Assembly (NCBI GenBank): GCA_012518685.1 | Contig: JAAYRQ010000135.1 | Span: forward strand, 1-38,955 | Reading direction: 5' to 3' | Source of the DNA: Syntrophomonadaceae bacterium | Lineage (GTDB): Bacteria > Bacillota > Syntrophomonadia > Syntrophomonadales > Syntrophomonadaceae | Length of the DNA stretch: 38,955 nt | In this document: one piece after another, positions 18,218 through 27,524 of the stretch | How positions within the stretch are numbered: position 1 is the first letter of the stretch | Layout: every line of letters begins with the position of its first letter | Made by a program: the position numbers and the translations under genes | The notes under the pieces: model-generated | Told to the model about the DNA's origin: nothing | Seen by the model: only the letters and a program-made list of their open reading frames with translations | Databases searched by the model: none

Positions 18218-19201
18218 TTATACATCCTCACTTTCTATTCTTAGCTTGCGATAATCTAGTAACCCATCAAATAAGCCAAAAACACTTAAGAAAAAAACTA
18301 GGGACAAGGGAAATATAATCGCTAAAAATACTAGCAATGCTATTAACCACTTCTTTCTAAATAATTGTTTCTGGCGAAAGATAAATATTAAGGCAGCTAA
18401 GCCAAAATACATAGTTATAGGTAATAATATCACTAATAGATTAGAGCCTATATAATAGATGAAGGATATATTTTCTCGACCTATCAACCATAGGATTAAC
18501 CCCGCTATAGCAAGCCATGCTAGTTGCCAGGGCATTATTTCCTTAATGTATGGTCTTTTCTTTAGACGACTAATATTTCTTTTTAGGCTCACCCTAGCCG
18601 CTAAAAGCAGCATGAAAAATACTACCAAAACCGCTTGCAAGTAGTAAAGTGCAGGTAGGTGATAAGATATTACCTTAACAATATTATAAACCCTAGCTTC
18701 AAAATCGGCCTTACTTATGCCTCTTTTCTCGTAAAATTCAAACATGCCTGATTCATCATATTCTTGTATGCTAATTGCTACACTGGCAGTTAACTGCTCT
18801 TCAAAATCTTTAAGCCCTATATTACCATCTTCTAAGTATAAGGCTCCTAGAAATATAGATACACCCAGAAAAGCCGTAATAATTCCCCATTTTTGTAATG
18901 CATAATATCCCTTATCTTCATAAGCTAATAAGCCGATAACTAGTATAGCTAAGCCATAAAAGGATAGATAATAAAATAAAGTAGTAAAACTAGTTAGATA
19001 AGCTAGTACCCCAAGATTAAGCAGAAAAATAACTAAAAAATTAAGCTTCTCTAGGTAAAGGCTACTTATTATTAGGGTCGCACCCCAGAAAATAGCTATA
19101 AAAAACACCCAACCAATAAAATTAGCCATTAGGAAAGAAAAAGTTATAGAAATTATAGCAAAAATAAGTATATGCAAGAAATCACCTCTTATGACCTTCA
19201 A
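18218..19201 (-). CDS. DUF2232 / YybS-like integral membrane protein
   Basis: 327 aa, multiple hydrophobic segments, position between rpsR and rplI. Confidence 0.75.
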   Translation of the reverse strand: MKVIRGDFLHILIFAIISITFSFLMANFIGWVFFIAIFWGATLIISSLYLEKLNFLVIFLLNLGVLAYLTSFTTLFYYLSFYGLAILVIGLLAYEDKGYYALQKWGIITAFLGVSIFLGALYLEDGNIGLKDFEEQLTASVAISIQEYDESGMFEFYEKRGISKADFEARVYNIVKVISYHLPALYYLQAVLVVFFMLLLAARVSLKRNISRLKKRPYIKEIMPWQLAWLAIAGLILWLIGRENISFIYYIGSNLLVILLPITMYFGLAALIFIFRQKQLFRKKWLIALLVFLAIIFPLSLVFFLSVFGLFDGLLDYRKLRIESEDV

Positions 19202-19496
19202 AATAATTTAATAAACTTGATAAATCCCCATACCATTCTTCTAATTCATGTTCTTCACTTATTTGACTTTTTAGCTTGCTTTTAATTTTAGCATCTATGC
19301 TAGCAAAATTAAGTCCTAACCTTTTGCCTAATAAGTAAGCAATCATAATAATTGTAGCTAATATATCACTTAGGGTATCTGCATTAGTTTTTAGCAGTGA
19401 TTTAAAAAGCAGGGCCACCCCTTCTAATAATTCAGCTTTTAACCATTCTATAGTTCGTAAATTTTTAGCAATATCTATTTCCCTTATTTTGCCCAT
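19182..19496 (-). CDS. MazG-like family protein
   Basis: MGKIREIDIAKNLRTIEWLKAELLEGVALLFKSLLK...; syntenic position after rpsR. Confidence 0.7.
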   Translation of the reverse strand: MGKIREIDIAKNLRTIEWLKAELLEGVALLFKSLLKTNADTLSDILATIIMIAYLLGKRLGLNFASIDAKIKSKLKSQISEEHELEEWYGDLSSLLNYFEGHKR

Positions 19497-19563
19497 CTAT
19501 CTATCACCTCTTTAGGAAATATTCTACATTTACCTTAATTTCCCTTTTCCTAAAGATATAAAT

Positions 19564-19590
19564 AAGCCCTCTTAATTTAGAGGGCTTATA
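19564..19590 (-). terminator. Rho-independent terminator after rpsR
   Basis: AAGCCCTCTAAATTAAGAGGGCTT hairpin. Confidence 0.7.
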
Positions 19591-19599
19591 TTTTTGCTA

Positions 19600-19833
19600 T
19601 TATTCAGATGTGTAAGGTAAAAGTGCCATAACCCTTGCCCTTTTGATTGCACTAGTTAGTTGCCTTTGGTGTAGGGCACAATTACCTGTAATTCTTCTAG
19701 GTAGGATTTTCCCTCTTTCGGTAACATATCTTCTTAATTTGGGAAGATCTTTATAATCAATGTGTTCTACTTTATCAGCACAAAAGTTACATTGACGCCT
19801 TCTTTTACGCCTATCTTTTTTCACCATTTTCAC
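19600..19833 (-). CDS. rpsR: 30S ribosomal protein S18
   Basis: [67 protein letters not shown]. Confidence 0.98.
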   Translation of the reverse strand: MKMVKKDRRKRRRQCNFCADKVEHIDYKDLPKLRRYVTERGKILPRRITGNCALHQRQLTSAIKRARVMALLPYTSE

Positions 19834-19839
19834 TCCTTA

Positions 19840-20283
19840 CTAAAATGGTATTTCATCATTACCATCCCTATCAACTATGTCTATATCCTCAAGACTAACT
19901 TCCTTGCCTAAATCTTTCCAATCATCGGGGGCATTGTCTGCACTACGGCTTGAACCAGCAGAAGCACCGCCCTGACCTCCTCTATCTAAAAACCGTACAT
20001 CGTCAGCTATAATTTCAGTCACTTTACGCTTTATCCCATCTTGTCCTTCATAAGTTCTAGCTTGTAAGCGACCCTCTACCGCCACTAGCCTGCCTTTGCC
20101 CAAATAGTTAGCACAATTCTCTGCCAAGCCACGCCAAGTAACGATATCAAAAAAATCAGCTTCATCCTTATTATATTTTCTTTGTACAGCCAAAGAAAAC
20201 CGACATACCGCCGTACCATTAGTAGTATATTTGAGTTCAGGATCTCTAGTAAGTCTGCCTATCATAATAACACTATTTAACAA
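19840..20283 (-). CDS. ssb: Single-stranded DNA-binding protein
   Basis: MLNSVIMIGRLTRDPELKYTTNGTAVCRFSLAVQR...; acidic tip DGNDEIPF. Confidence 0.98.
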   Translation of the reverse strand: MLNSVIMIGRLTRDPELKYTTNGTAVCRFSLAVQRKYNKDEADFFDIVTWRGLAENCANYLGKGRLVAVEGRLQARTYEGQDGIKRKVTEIIADDVRFLDRGGQGGASAGSSRSADNAPDDWKDLGKEVSLEDIDIVDRDGNDEIPF

Positions 20284-20310
20284 TACATTCTCCCCCTTAC
20301 CGCCAGAGAT

Positions 20311-20604
20311 CTATTTTTCATCTTGACGAATAATTATATGACGCAAAAATTTATCAGATAGTTTAATAACCCTATCTATTTCTTGAGCTGTTTCAGGTTG
20401 TCCTTTAAAATACCATAGACTATATACGCCTTCCGTATAATCTTCAATACTATACGCTAGGCGTTTTTTGCCCCAACCGTCAGCCTCATTAACGAATTCC
20501 CCAGCAAAATCAGCTATGATTTGCTTAAGTCTTTCCTTAGTTTCAGCTAAATCTTCTTCGGTTAAGTCTGGTTTTAATATAAACATAAGCTCATAAGTGC
20601 GCAT
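20311..20604 (-). CDS. rpsF: 30S ribosomal protein S6
   Basis: MRTYELMFILKPDLTEEDL...GWGKKRLAYSIEDYTEGVY. Confidence 0.97.
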   Translation of the reverse strand: MRTYELMFILKPDLTEEDLAETKERLKQIIADFAGEFVNEADGWGKKRLAYSIEDYTEGVYSLWYFKGQPETAQEIDRVIKLSDKFLRHIIIRQDEK

Positions 20605-20624
20605 CGTTACACCTCCTCCCTACG

Positions 20625-20690
20625 GACTATACCTATAAATAGGTACGGCCCCGACTTTAGACGGGGCAGGGACTTCAACTGATTATAGCA
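20625..20690 (-). promoter_or_regulatory. Structured rpsF leader, candidate S6:S18-binding autoregulatory element
   Basis: Two tandem hairpins on minus strand: GCCCCGtctaaagtCGGGGC then CCG followed by TACCTATTTATAGGTA, directly upstream of rpsF. Confidence 0.4.
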
Positions 20691-20740
20691 AATAACCTAA
20701 CACATTGGCAAGAAAGTTTTTATATTAGAATAATTCATCC

Positions 20741-20959
20741 TTATAATTTACCCTTTACTAGTAAGCTAATAAGTGATGATACAGGTTTTTCTATAATATA
20801 AGTGTCATTAAACAAGGCTTTTAATATAGCTATAGGCTCAGGCGATGTAGGGCTTTTTTTAAAAGCTATGATGCAAAAATGTTCTTCTTTAGGATTAGAA
20901 TTAATCCGGACCAAATCTCCCTTAGCAAAATTCCTGCCTGCTACTAACTTTAGCCTCAT
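20741..20959 (-). CDS. Hypothetical protein, 72 aa
   Basis: ORF MRLKLVAGRNFAKGDLVRINSNPKEEHFCIIAFKK... in minus-strand gene series. Confidence 0.45.
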   Translation of the reverse strand: MRLKLVAGRNFAKGDLVRINSNPKEEHFCIIAFKKSPTSPEPIAILKALFNDTYIIEKPVSSLISLLVKGKL

Positions 20960-21031
20960 CCCCTTCTACCCCCTCTTTTGCTAAAATATTACTATATAAT
21001 ATGCACAAAAGAAGTAAATAGTTAGGTTTAT

Positions 21032-21217
21032 TTATTCGATTACTTTCACCATACGCTTTTCAAATTCTGACCTAGATAGCATGACAATACGATTACAGCC
21101 TTGACATTTGATTTTAATATCGGCTCCCATCCTGATAACTTCCCAATTATAACTGCCACAGGGATGAACCTTTTTCATTTTCACGATATCGCCTAATGCA
21201 AAAGCCTTCCTAACTAT
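21032..21217 (-). CDS. DUF951-like small zinc-ribbon protein; start codon unclear (no ATG/GTG/TTG before the conserved region)
   Basis: Hand translation (V)KIVRKAFALGDIVKMKKVHPCGSYNWEVIRMGADIKIKCQGCNRIVMLSRSEFEKRMVKVIE*. Confidence 0.75.
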   Translation of the reverse strand: MVRKAFALGDIVKMKKVHPCGSYNWEVIRMGADIKIKCQGCNRIVMLSRSEFEKRMVKVIE

Positions 21218-21229
21218 TTTTACCGCCCC

Positions 21230-22273
21230 CTATTTGCTAATACTTAGTTTTATCGGACTAAAAGCATCTTCTACTACTCTGCCTATTATAGAAAAGTAAC
21301 TATTAGCCTTATCAAAGACCCTTATTAAGTGAGCTAGCCTATCTTCGGGAACTGATATTAATAGCCCCCCTGCCGTTTCAGGCGTATATAAAAGATCAAT
21401 AATTATAGGATCTATTTCAGCAGTAGTTTCTACATAAGGGGCTAAGTAATCCCGATTCGTATAAGCACCCCCAGGAATAAGTCCCATACTGGCATAGTCA
21501 TAAACTCCAGACATATAAGGCACACTATTAGTAAATAGCTTTACCTGCACATTACTGCTATAAGCCATTTCAAATAAATGTCCTAATAAGCCAAAACCAG
21601 TTATATCAGTTACTGCATTAACTCCTATATCAGCAAAGTTATCTACTGCATCTTTATTAAGCATAGTCATCCATTTGGTAGCTTCATTATATTCTTCAGC
21701 TTTTGCTAAGTCAGCCTTAATCGCCGTAGCTATAATGCCATTTCCAATCGGCTTAGTAAGCAAGAGCACATCACCTGCCCTCGCATTAGCATTGGTCAAT
21801 AATTTTTGCGGATGGACGATACCTGTTACAGATAAACCATATTTGGGCTCATTATCATCAACCGTATGACCTCCTACTAAGAAAGCCCCTGCTTCCTCAA
21901 TTTTACTTAAGCCCCCTGCTAAAATAGACTTCAAAATATTGAAATCTTCACATTCGGGAAAACAAACTATATTCATAGCTAATAGAGGTTTGCCACCCAT
22001 AGCATATATGTCATTAAGGGCATTAGTAGCCGCAATTTGCCCAAAGGTAAAGGGATCGTCAACCATAGGGGTGAAAAAATCCATAGTTTGAATTAAAGCA
22101 GTCTCATCATTAAGCTTATAAACACCTGCATCATCCCTAGTGTCAAGGCCTACTAATAAATTAGGATGGCTAGCCACCTTAAGCTCACTTAGTATTTGTT
22201 CTAGGGCACCCGGCCCTATCTTAGCTGCTCATCCAGCTGCCCTAACCATTTGGGTTAATCGCACCTTACTCAT
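21230..22273 (-). CDS. selD: Selenide, water dikinase, selenocysteine-containing (in-frame TGA at 22229-22231)
   Basis: [52 protein letters not shown]...; the tracked ORF 21230..22177 is an N-terminally truncated version. Confidence 0.97.
22202..22231 (-). promoter_or_regulatory. Bacterial SECIS-like hairpin directly downstream of the selD UGA
   Basis: TGA-10 nt-TAGGGC-CGGGT-GCCCTA (perfect 6-bp stem). Confidence 0.75.
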
Positions 22274-22322
22274 AAATCTTACCCCCACCATATTTTAATA
22301 ATCCTTAAAATCCAACTAATAT

Positions 22323-23708
22323 CTAAGCTAGAAAAGATTGCATAAAACCTAAATAAGCACGATAGGCCATATAGACATCTGCTTTACTAGTAACTTCAAA
22401 AGGAGAATGCATAGAGAGCACCGCCACCCCTAAATCAACTACTTCCATGCCATACCAGGACATATATTGGGCCACCGTTCCGCCACCACCTATGTCAACC
22501 TTACCTAATTCGCCAACTTGCCATAGGACATCATAGTCGTCAAAAAGCCTGCGTATTTTAGCCAAAAATTCTGGATTAGCATCATTAGAACTAGACTTTC
22601 CACGCGAACCAGTATATTTAGTTAATACAACCCCCCTAGACATAAAGCTATTATTAAGCTTTTCAAATACTTCTGGATAATTAGGGTCAAAAGCCGCATT
22701 AACATCAGCAGAGAGGGCATAAGAATTAGCTAGGGTTTGCCGTACCTTAAAATAATCCTTTTCCCCCATTTTGGTAAATAGCTCGGCTACTAAATTTTCT
22801 ATTAATAGCGATTGTAAGCCTGTATTACCTGTACTGCCTATTTCCTCTTTATCGACAAATAAGCAGATAGCAGTAGTCTGGGGATTTTCTACTTCTAGAG
22901 CCGCCCTTAAAGAGGTATAGGCACAGACCCTATCATCTTGTCCATAGCCGCCTATCATACTCCTGTCAAATCCCACTTCCCTAGCCTTAAAAGCGGGTAC
23001 TAGCTGGAATTCAGCACTAGCAAAATCATCATTTTCTATATTATATTTTTCTTGCAATATTTTCATTATGTTAGCCTTTACGGGGTCACTATGGGCATCC
23101 TTTAGGGGATAATTACCTATTAAAACATTTAGATCCTCACCCTTAATAACCTCACTAGCCTTTTTCTCCATTTGATCCTTAGCCAAATGAGGTAATAAGT
23201 CGGAAATAGTAAATACCATGTCATCGGCCTCTTCGCCAATAACCACCTTAACATTTTCTCCAGATTTCTTGCATACTACCCCGTGTAAAGCTAGGGGAAT
23301 AGTGACCCACTGGTACTTTTTAATCCCCCCGTAATAATGAGTTTTAAAGAGTGCTTGCCCATCAGCTTCGTATAAAGGCTGAGCTTTTAAATCAATACGG
23401 GGTGAGTCAATATGTGAGGCCACTATATTAGCCCCATCTTCTAGCGGATTTTCCCCCATGACAATTAAGGCACATATCTTATCCTTTAGCTGATAAACCA
23501 ACTTATCCCCAGCTTTAATCTGCTTAGCATCAGCAATATCTATAAAATTGTGGTTTATTGAAGTTTCCACAATGTATTCTACTGCCTCCCTTTCTGTTTT
23601 AGCTAGATTTAAGAAAGTAAGATATTCCTTATTAATTCCCTCCAACAAATCCAACTGATTTCTATCTAGCTTATCCCAAGCAGATTTAAGCTTATCTGTT
23701 TTTTCCAT
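22323..23708 (-). CDS. M18-family aminopeptidase
   Basis: 461 aa; NIVASHIDSPRIDLK, FVDKEEIGSTGNTG, AVLSMHSPFEVTSKAD. Confidence 0.95.
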   Translation of the reverse strand: MEKTDKLKSAWDKLDRNQLDLLEGINKEYLTFLNLAKTEREAVEYIVETSINHNFIDIADAKQIKAGDKLVYQLKDKICALIVMGENPLEDGANIVASHIDSPRIDLKAQPLYEADGQALFKTHYYGGIKKYQWVTIPLALHGVVCKKSGENVKVVIGEEADDMVFTISDLLPHLAKDQMEKKASEVIKGEDLNVLIGNYPLKDAHSDPVKANIMKILQEKYNIENDDFASAEFQLVPAFKAREVGFDRSMIGGYGQDDRVCAYTSLRAALEVENPQTTAICLFVDKEEIGSTGNTGLQSLLIENLVAELFTKMGEKDYFKVRQTLANSYALSADVNAAFDPNYPEVFEKLNNSFMSRGVVLTKYTGSRGKSSSNDANPEFLAKIRRLFDDYDVLWQVGELGKVDIGGGGTVAQYMSWYGMEVVDLGVAVLSMHSPFEVTSKADVYMAYRAYLGFMQSFLA

Positions 23709-23775
23709 TCCTAATACCTCCTAATAAAAAATACTAATAATATCCTTATATTAACCTACTGTTAAATTAGCTATA

Positions 23776-24393
23776 CTAACCTATAGTAGTGATAATTACT
23801 TGAAGCAAATAATTAGCAATCACTGAGCTAACTATTAAATTATAAGCTATAGTCGCATAAATCAAGCCAATTTGGCTTAATAACTCTAAAATAGGAGTGA
23901 GCAACCTTAATAATATTAAAAAAATGAGGAAGTTCTTCAAGGTAAATAATATGGCACCCAAAGTTTTATTAAAAAAGGATAAAAATCCTATAGAAAATAG
24001 CTTACCTATAAAAGACCAGATGACCTTTAATATTATGAAAGTCACTATAAAAATGATAGCAAAACTAATAATCACCAAGCTTGTGCAAACTAACTTATCC
24101 CTTAAATCCAGAAAATAAGTTTCTAAGGGTAGGGCATAAGTAAATAAACTAGTTTCGACAACCAAGGCTGGTAGGGTCCATTTTTCATAGATTATTTCAG
24201 TTAATAGTTCATTTAGGTTAAAATTATAATTTAGATAGATAAGCAAATCACTGTAAAATAAAATACCTAAAACAATCGCTATAATTACACTGGTAAAACC
24301 ACTTACCGCCTTAATAAAGCCTTTTTTAAAACTACTAACTAAAGTTACTAAGAAAAATAAAATAATAATATAATCTAATATATTAAAAGCCAT
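23776..24393 (-). CDS. CvpA-family membrane protein
   Basis: NILDYIIILFFLVTLVSSFKKGFIKAVSGF... with several TM segments. Confidence 0.7.
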   Translation of the reverse strand: MAFNILDYIIILFFLVTLVSSFKKGFIKAVSGFTSVIIAIVLGILFYSDLLIYLNYNFNLNELLTEIIYEKWTLPALVVETSLFTYALPLETYFLDLRDKLVCTSLVIISFAIIFIVTFIILKVIWSFIGKLFSIGFLSFFNKTLGAILFTLKNFLIFLILLRLLTPILELLSQIGLIYATIAYNLIVSSVIANYLLQVIITTIG

Positions 24394-24574
24394 ATTAAAT
24401 ACCTAATAATTCCTTTATTTCTGATTATAACATAGTAAGTTTTTAGCTAAAAATAATAAATAATAATACTAGGCCACCAGCTATAACTATGATAAATACA
24501 GTTTTTACTTGCTATTTAGCACTTTTTAGGGTATATCAAAAATAGCCATTTAAAAATTAATCGAAGGAGTAGTC

Positions 24575-25156
24575 ATGGATTTTATACAAAACTTTAGCAA
24601 CATATCTGCCATAACCTCATATATTGAAGATTTTGGACTATTAGCACCATTAATTGCCCTTTTCTTATTTGTCATACAAGCAGCTCTGCCTGTCTTTCCT
24701 TATATTATATTAGCATCAGTAGGAGGCATATTGTTTGGCTTTAAGCTAGGAGTTTTCTTAGCTTGGTTTGGAGCTTTATTAGGAGCTTCCCTGGCATACT
24801 GGTTCTGCCGCCTAACTGCATCCGATAAAATTATAAACTTCTTAAATAGGCATTTTAATTACGATGTGACCAAAGTAGATGAAGAATTAGCCTTTTTTAG
24901 CATCGTTATTGCCCGCATAATTCCTGTAGTACCAACACCATTAATCAATGCTGTCGCTGCTTTTGGCGGAGTAGGCTTTCCGACCTTCTTCGTTTCCTCG
25001 GCTATCGGGAAAATACCGTCGGCAGTCTTATACACAGGTCTAGGAATCTGCTTATTCAACCCCGAAGATATTAAATTAACCCTCGTAATTATAGGTCTTA
25101 TCATAGCCTTAGTAGTAGGGGGACGCTATTTTGCGAAAGGTAGGATAAAAATATAA
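24575..25156 (+). CDS. DedA/SNARE-associated (TVP38/TMEM64) family membrane protein
   Basis: VIQAALPVFPYIILASVGGILFGFKLGVFLAWFGALLGASLAYWFCRL...; RIIPVVPTPLINAVAAFGGV. Confidence 0.85.
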   Translation: MDFIQNFSNISAITSYIEDFGLLAPLIALFLFVIQAALPVFPYIILASVGGILFGFKLGVFLAWFGALLGASLAYWFCRLTASDKIINFLNRHFNYDVTKVDEELAFFSIVIARIIPVVPTPLINAVAAFGGVGFPTFFVSSAIGKIPSAVLYTGLGICLFNPEDIKLTLVIIGLIIALVVGGRYFAKGRIKI

Positions 25157-25195
25157 ACTCGCTCTTAAATAAATTAAAAGCGAGTCGAATTTTTT
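25157..25195 (+). terminator. Rho-independent terminator after the DedA-family gene
   Basis: ACTCGCT...AGCGAGT hairpin followed by T-rich tract. Confidence 0.65.
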
Positions 25196-25201
25196 CTTTA
25201 T

Positions 25202-25299
25202 TGGCGGAGGCGTGTGCGAATCGAACACACCAACGACAGGATCACTGCCGCACGGCTGGATTTGAAGTCCAGGCGGCCCACCAGGACCGATCCGCCTCC
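25202..25299 (-). tRNA. selC: tRNA-Sec (UCA anticodon), 98 nt, CCA encoded
   Basis: GGAGGCGGATCGGTCCTGGTGGGCCGCCTGGACTTCAAATCCAGCCGTGCGGCAGTGATCCTGTCGTTGGTGTGTTCGATTCGCACACGCCTCCGCCA; CTGGACTTCAAATCCAG anticodon arm, long variable arm. Confidence 0.97.
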
Positions 25300-25318
25300 C
25301 TAAAGTATTTCCCACAAA

Positions 25319-25347
25319 ATTATATCTTGCCCCAGCTTAAATGTCAA
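25319..25347 (-). promoter_or_regulatory. Perfect consensus sigma70 promoter for selC
   Basis: Minus strand TTGACA - 17 bp - TATAAT, about 20 bp upstream of the tRNA 5' end. Confidence 0.85.
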
Positions 25348-25371
25348 TTTAACTAAGGTTTCCAACTATTC

Positions 25372-26031
25372 CTAGTCTTCGTAATCCCTAGCTATAACTG
25401 ATTCAATATAATAGCCTCTTTCCTTTAATTCCTCTACTAGATCTTCGTATTCTAAGTCTTCTATTCTGATAATTACTTTATGCCCATCCATTTTCTTATC
25501 ATAATATACGACCGTATTTAGAATATTCATATCCTTTTTAGCTATCAACCCTGTAATATCTGCTAATACTCCTGGTTTATCTGGGGCATATAAGTCTATT
25601 CTGGTATGGGGTTTATATACTCCTAAGATTTCTATTAAGGATTCAAATAAGTCCGTTTCTGTAATAATACCTACTAGTTGCCCATCTTCTACTACTGGCA
25701 AGCCACTAATAGTATGGGTTCGCATCATCTTAGCTGCGGTTTCGATATAAGCATCTGGGGAAACCGTAATTAATTTTAAGTTTTTCGGTAATATATCTTT
25801 AAGCTTGGTCTTAGCTAATAAGTAATTAAGCTCATGAATACTTAATGAGGTCGCAGATGAAGGTGAGGCTTGATTTAAGTCAGTTAAGGTGATTATGCTC
25901 ACTGGCTTACCCTTATCCAATACTGGCAACCTTCTTATATCGTTTTCCTTCATTAATCTGAATGCTTCGTTAATACTAGTATCCATACTTACTGTAATAA
26001 CATTTTTGGTCATCCGTTCTTTAACCTTCAC
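25372..26031 (-). CDS. CBS-domain pair plus ACT-domain regulatory protein
   Basis: MKVKERMTKNVITVSMDTSINEAFRLMKENDIRRLPVLDKG (CBS x2) and RIDLYAPDKPGVLADITGLIAKKDMNIL (ACT). Confidence 0.9.
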   Translation of the reverse strand: MKVKERMTKNVITVSMDTSINEAFRLMKENDIRRLPVLDKGKPVSIITLTDLNQASPSSATSLSIHELNYLLAKTKLKDILPKNLKLITVSPDAYIETAAKMMRTHTISGLPVVEDGQLVGIITETDLFESLIEILGVYKPHTRIDLYAPDKPGVLADITGLIAKKDMNILNTVVYYDKKMDGHKVIIRIEDLEYEDLVEELKERGYYIESVIARDYED

Positions 26032-26052
26032 AAATAATTCCCCCTATCTATA

Positions 26053-26757
26053 TTACCCACCTAAATAAGCCTTTTTAACAGCTTCACTATGCATTAATTC
26101 TTGGGCACTACCTTCTAATACTATTTTACCAGTTTCAAGGACATAGGCCTTATCCGCAATCGAAAGTGCCATATGAGCATTTTGTTCTACCAAAAGTATG
26201 GTAGTACCTTTTTCATTAATATCCTTAATAATCGCAAAAATCTCTTTGACTAGTAATGGTGCCAATCCCATAGAGGGTTCATCCATTAAGAGCAACTCTG
26301 GTCTAGCCATTAATGCCCTACCTATAGCTAACATTTGTTGTTCCCCACCAGATAAGGTACCAGCTAACTGTTTCCGCCTTTCTTTTAAACGGGGGAATCT
26401 AGTAAATATATTTTCTAAATCACTTTGCTTTTCTTTTTTATCAGTTCTCAGATAAGCACCCATTTCTAAGTTTTCCAGAACAGACATAGTAGAAAAAACC
26501 CGTCTGCCTTCGGGTACTTGTGATATCCCTAAGCCCACTATTTTTTCTGGAGGTATTTTTACCAAGTCTTTACCCTTAAAGATTATATTCCCGTTTTTAG
26601 GTCTTAATAAGCCTGAAATAGTTTTAAGTGTAGTGGTTTTTCCTGCCCCATTAGCACCAATTAAAGTTACGATATTACCTAGTTCAACATCTAAAGATAA
26701 GCCTTTTAAAGCGTGTATAGCTCCATAATAAACATCAACATTATTAACTTTAAGCAC
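26053..26757 (-). CDS. livF: Branched-chain amino acid ABC transporter ATP-binding protein
   Basis: GANGAGKTTTLKTISGLLRPKNG, LSGGEQQMLAIGRALM. Confidence 0.95.
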   Translation of the reverse strand: MLKVNNVDVYYGAIHALKGLSLDVELGNIVTLIGANGAGKTTTLKTISGLLRPKNGNIIFKGKDLVKIPPEKIVGLGISQVPEGRRVFSTMSVLENLEMGAYLRTDKKEKQSDLENIFTRFPRLKERRKQLAGTLSGGEQQMLAIGRALMARPELLLMDEPSMGLAPLLVKEIFAIIKDINEKGTTILLVEQNAHMALSIADKAYVLETGKIVLEGSAQELMHSEAVKKAYLGG

Positions 26758-27524
26758 TATCCTACCTCCTCACCTAGATAAGCTTCGATAACCTTCTTAT
26801 TACCCCTTATTTCTTCAGGTTTTCCCTCCGCTATAAGTTGGCCATAGTCAAGAACATAAATCCTTTCACAGACACCCATTACTAATGACATATCGTGTTC
26901 AATTAAAAGTATGGTAAGATTAAATTCCTCTTTCAACCTTTTAATTAACTTCATTAAATCTTGGGTTTCATTAGGATTCATACCCGCCGCTGGTTCATCT
27001 AAAATTAGCAGGGTAGGATGAGTGGCTAAGGCTCTAGCCACCTCAAGTCTTCTTTGTTCACCATAAGGCAAATTCGAGGCAATTTCATCTTTTTTATCCT
27101 TTAAATTAAAAATATCCAAAAGTTCTATGGCCTTATTTTCAAGGGCTTTTTCACCCTTAAAATAGCTGGGCAACCTCAAGACCGTTGCTAACATACTATA
27201 TGGTACATCCTTGTGTAAGGCTATTTTCACATTATCTAATACCGTAAGATCATTAAATAACCTGATATTTTGGAAGGTTCTAGCTATACCCTTTTTACAA
27301 ACTGTGTAAGGTGGTAAACCTTGAATTTCTTCACCCTTAAAGATTATATCCCCTTCATCTGGCTTATAGACACCTGTTATAAGGTTAAACATAGTAGTTT
27401 TACCTGCCCCATTAGGACCTATCAAGGCGATTAGTTCATTTTCTTTAATTTTTATACTAACATCTAAAACCGCACTTAAGCCGCCAAAAGCTTTATTTAA
27501 TTTGTTAATTTCTAATAGACTCAC
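26757..27524 (-). CDS. livG: Branched-chain amino acid ABC transporter ATP-binding protein
   Basis: GPNGAGKTTMFNLITGVYKPDEG; LPYGEQRRLEVARALATHPTLLILDEPAAGMNPNET. Confidence 0.95.
   Translation of the reverse strand: MSLLEINKLNKAFGGLSAVLDVSIKIKENELIALIGPNGAGKTTMFNLITGVYKPDEGDIIFKGEEIQGLPPYTVCKKGIARTFQNIRLFNDLTVLDNVKIALHKDVPYSMLATVLRLPSYFKGEKALENKAIELLDIFNLKDKKDEIASNLPYGEQRRLEVARALATHPTLLILDEPAAGMNPNETQDLMKLIKRLKEEFNLTILLIEHDMSLVMGVCERIYVLDYGQLIAEGKPEEIRGNKKVIEAYLGEEVG

Noticed and set aside
25109-25315. Tracked minus ORF of 68 aa
   Set aside because: Translation of tRNA-Sec and flanks; the RNA gene explains the sequence.
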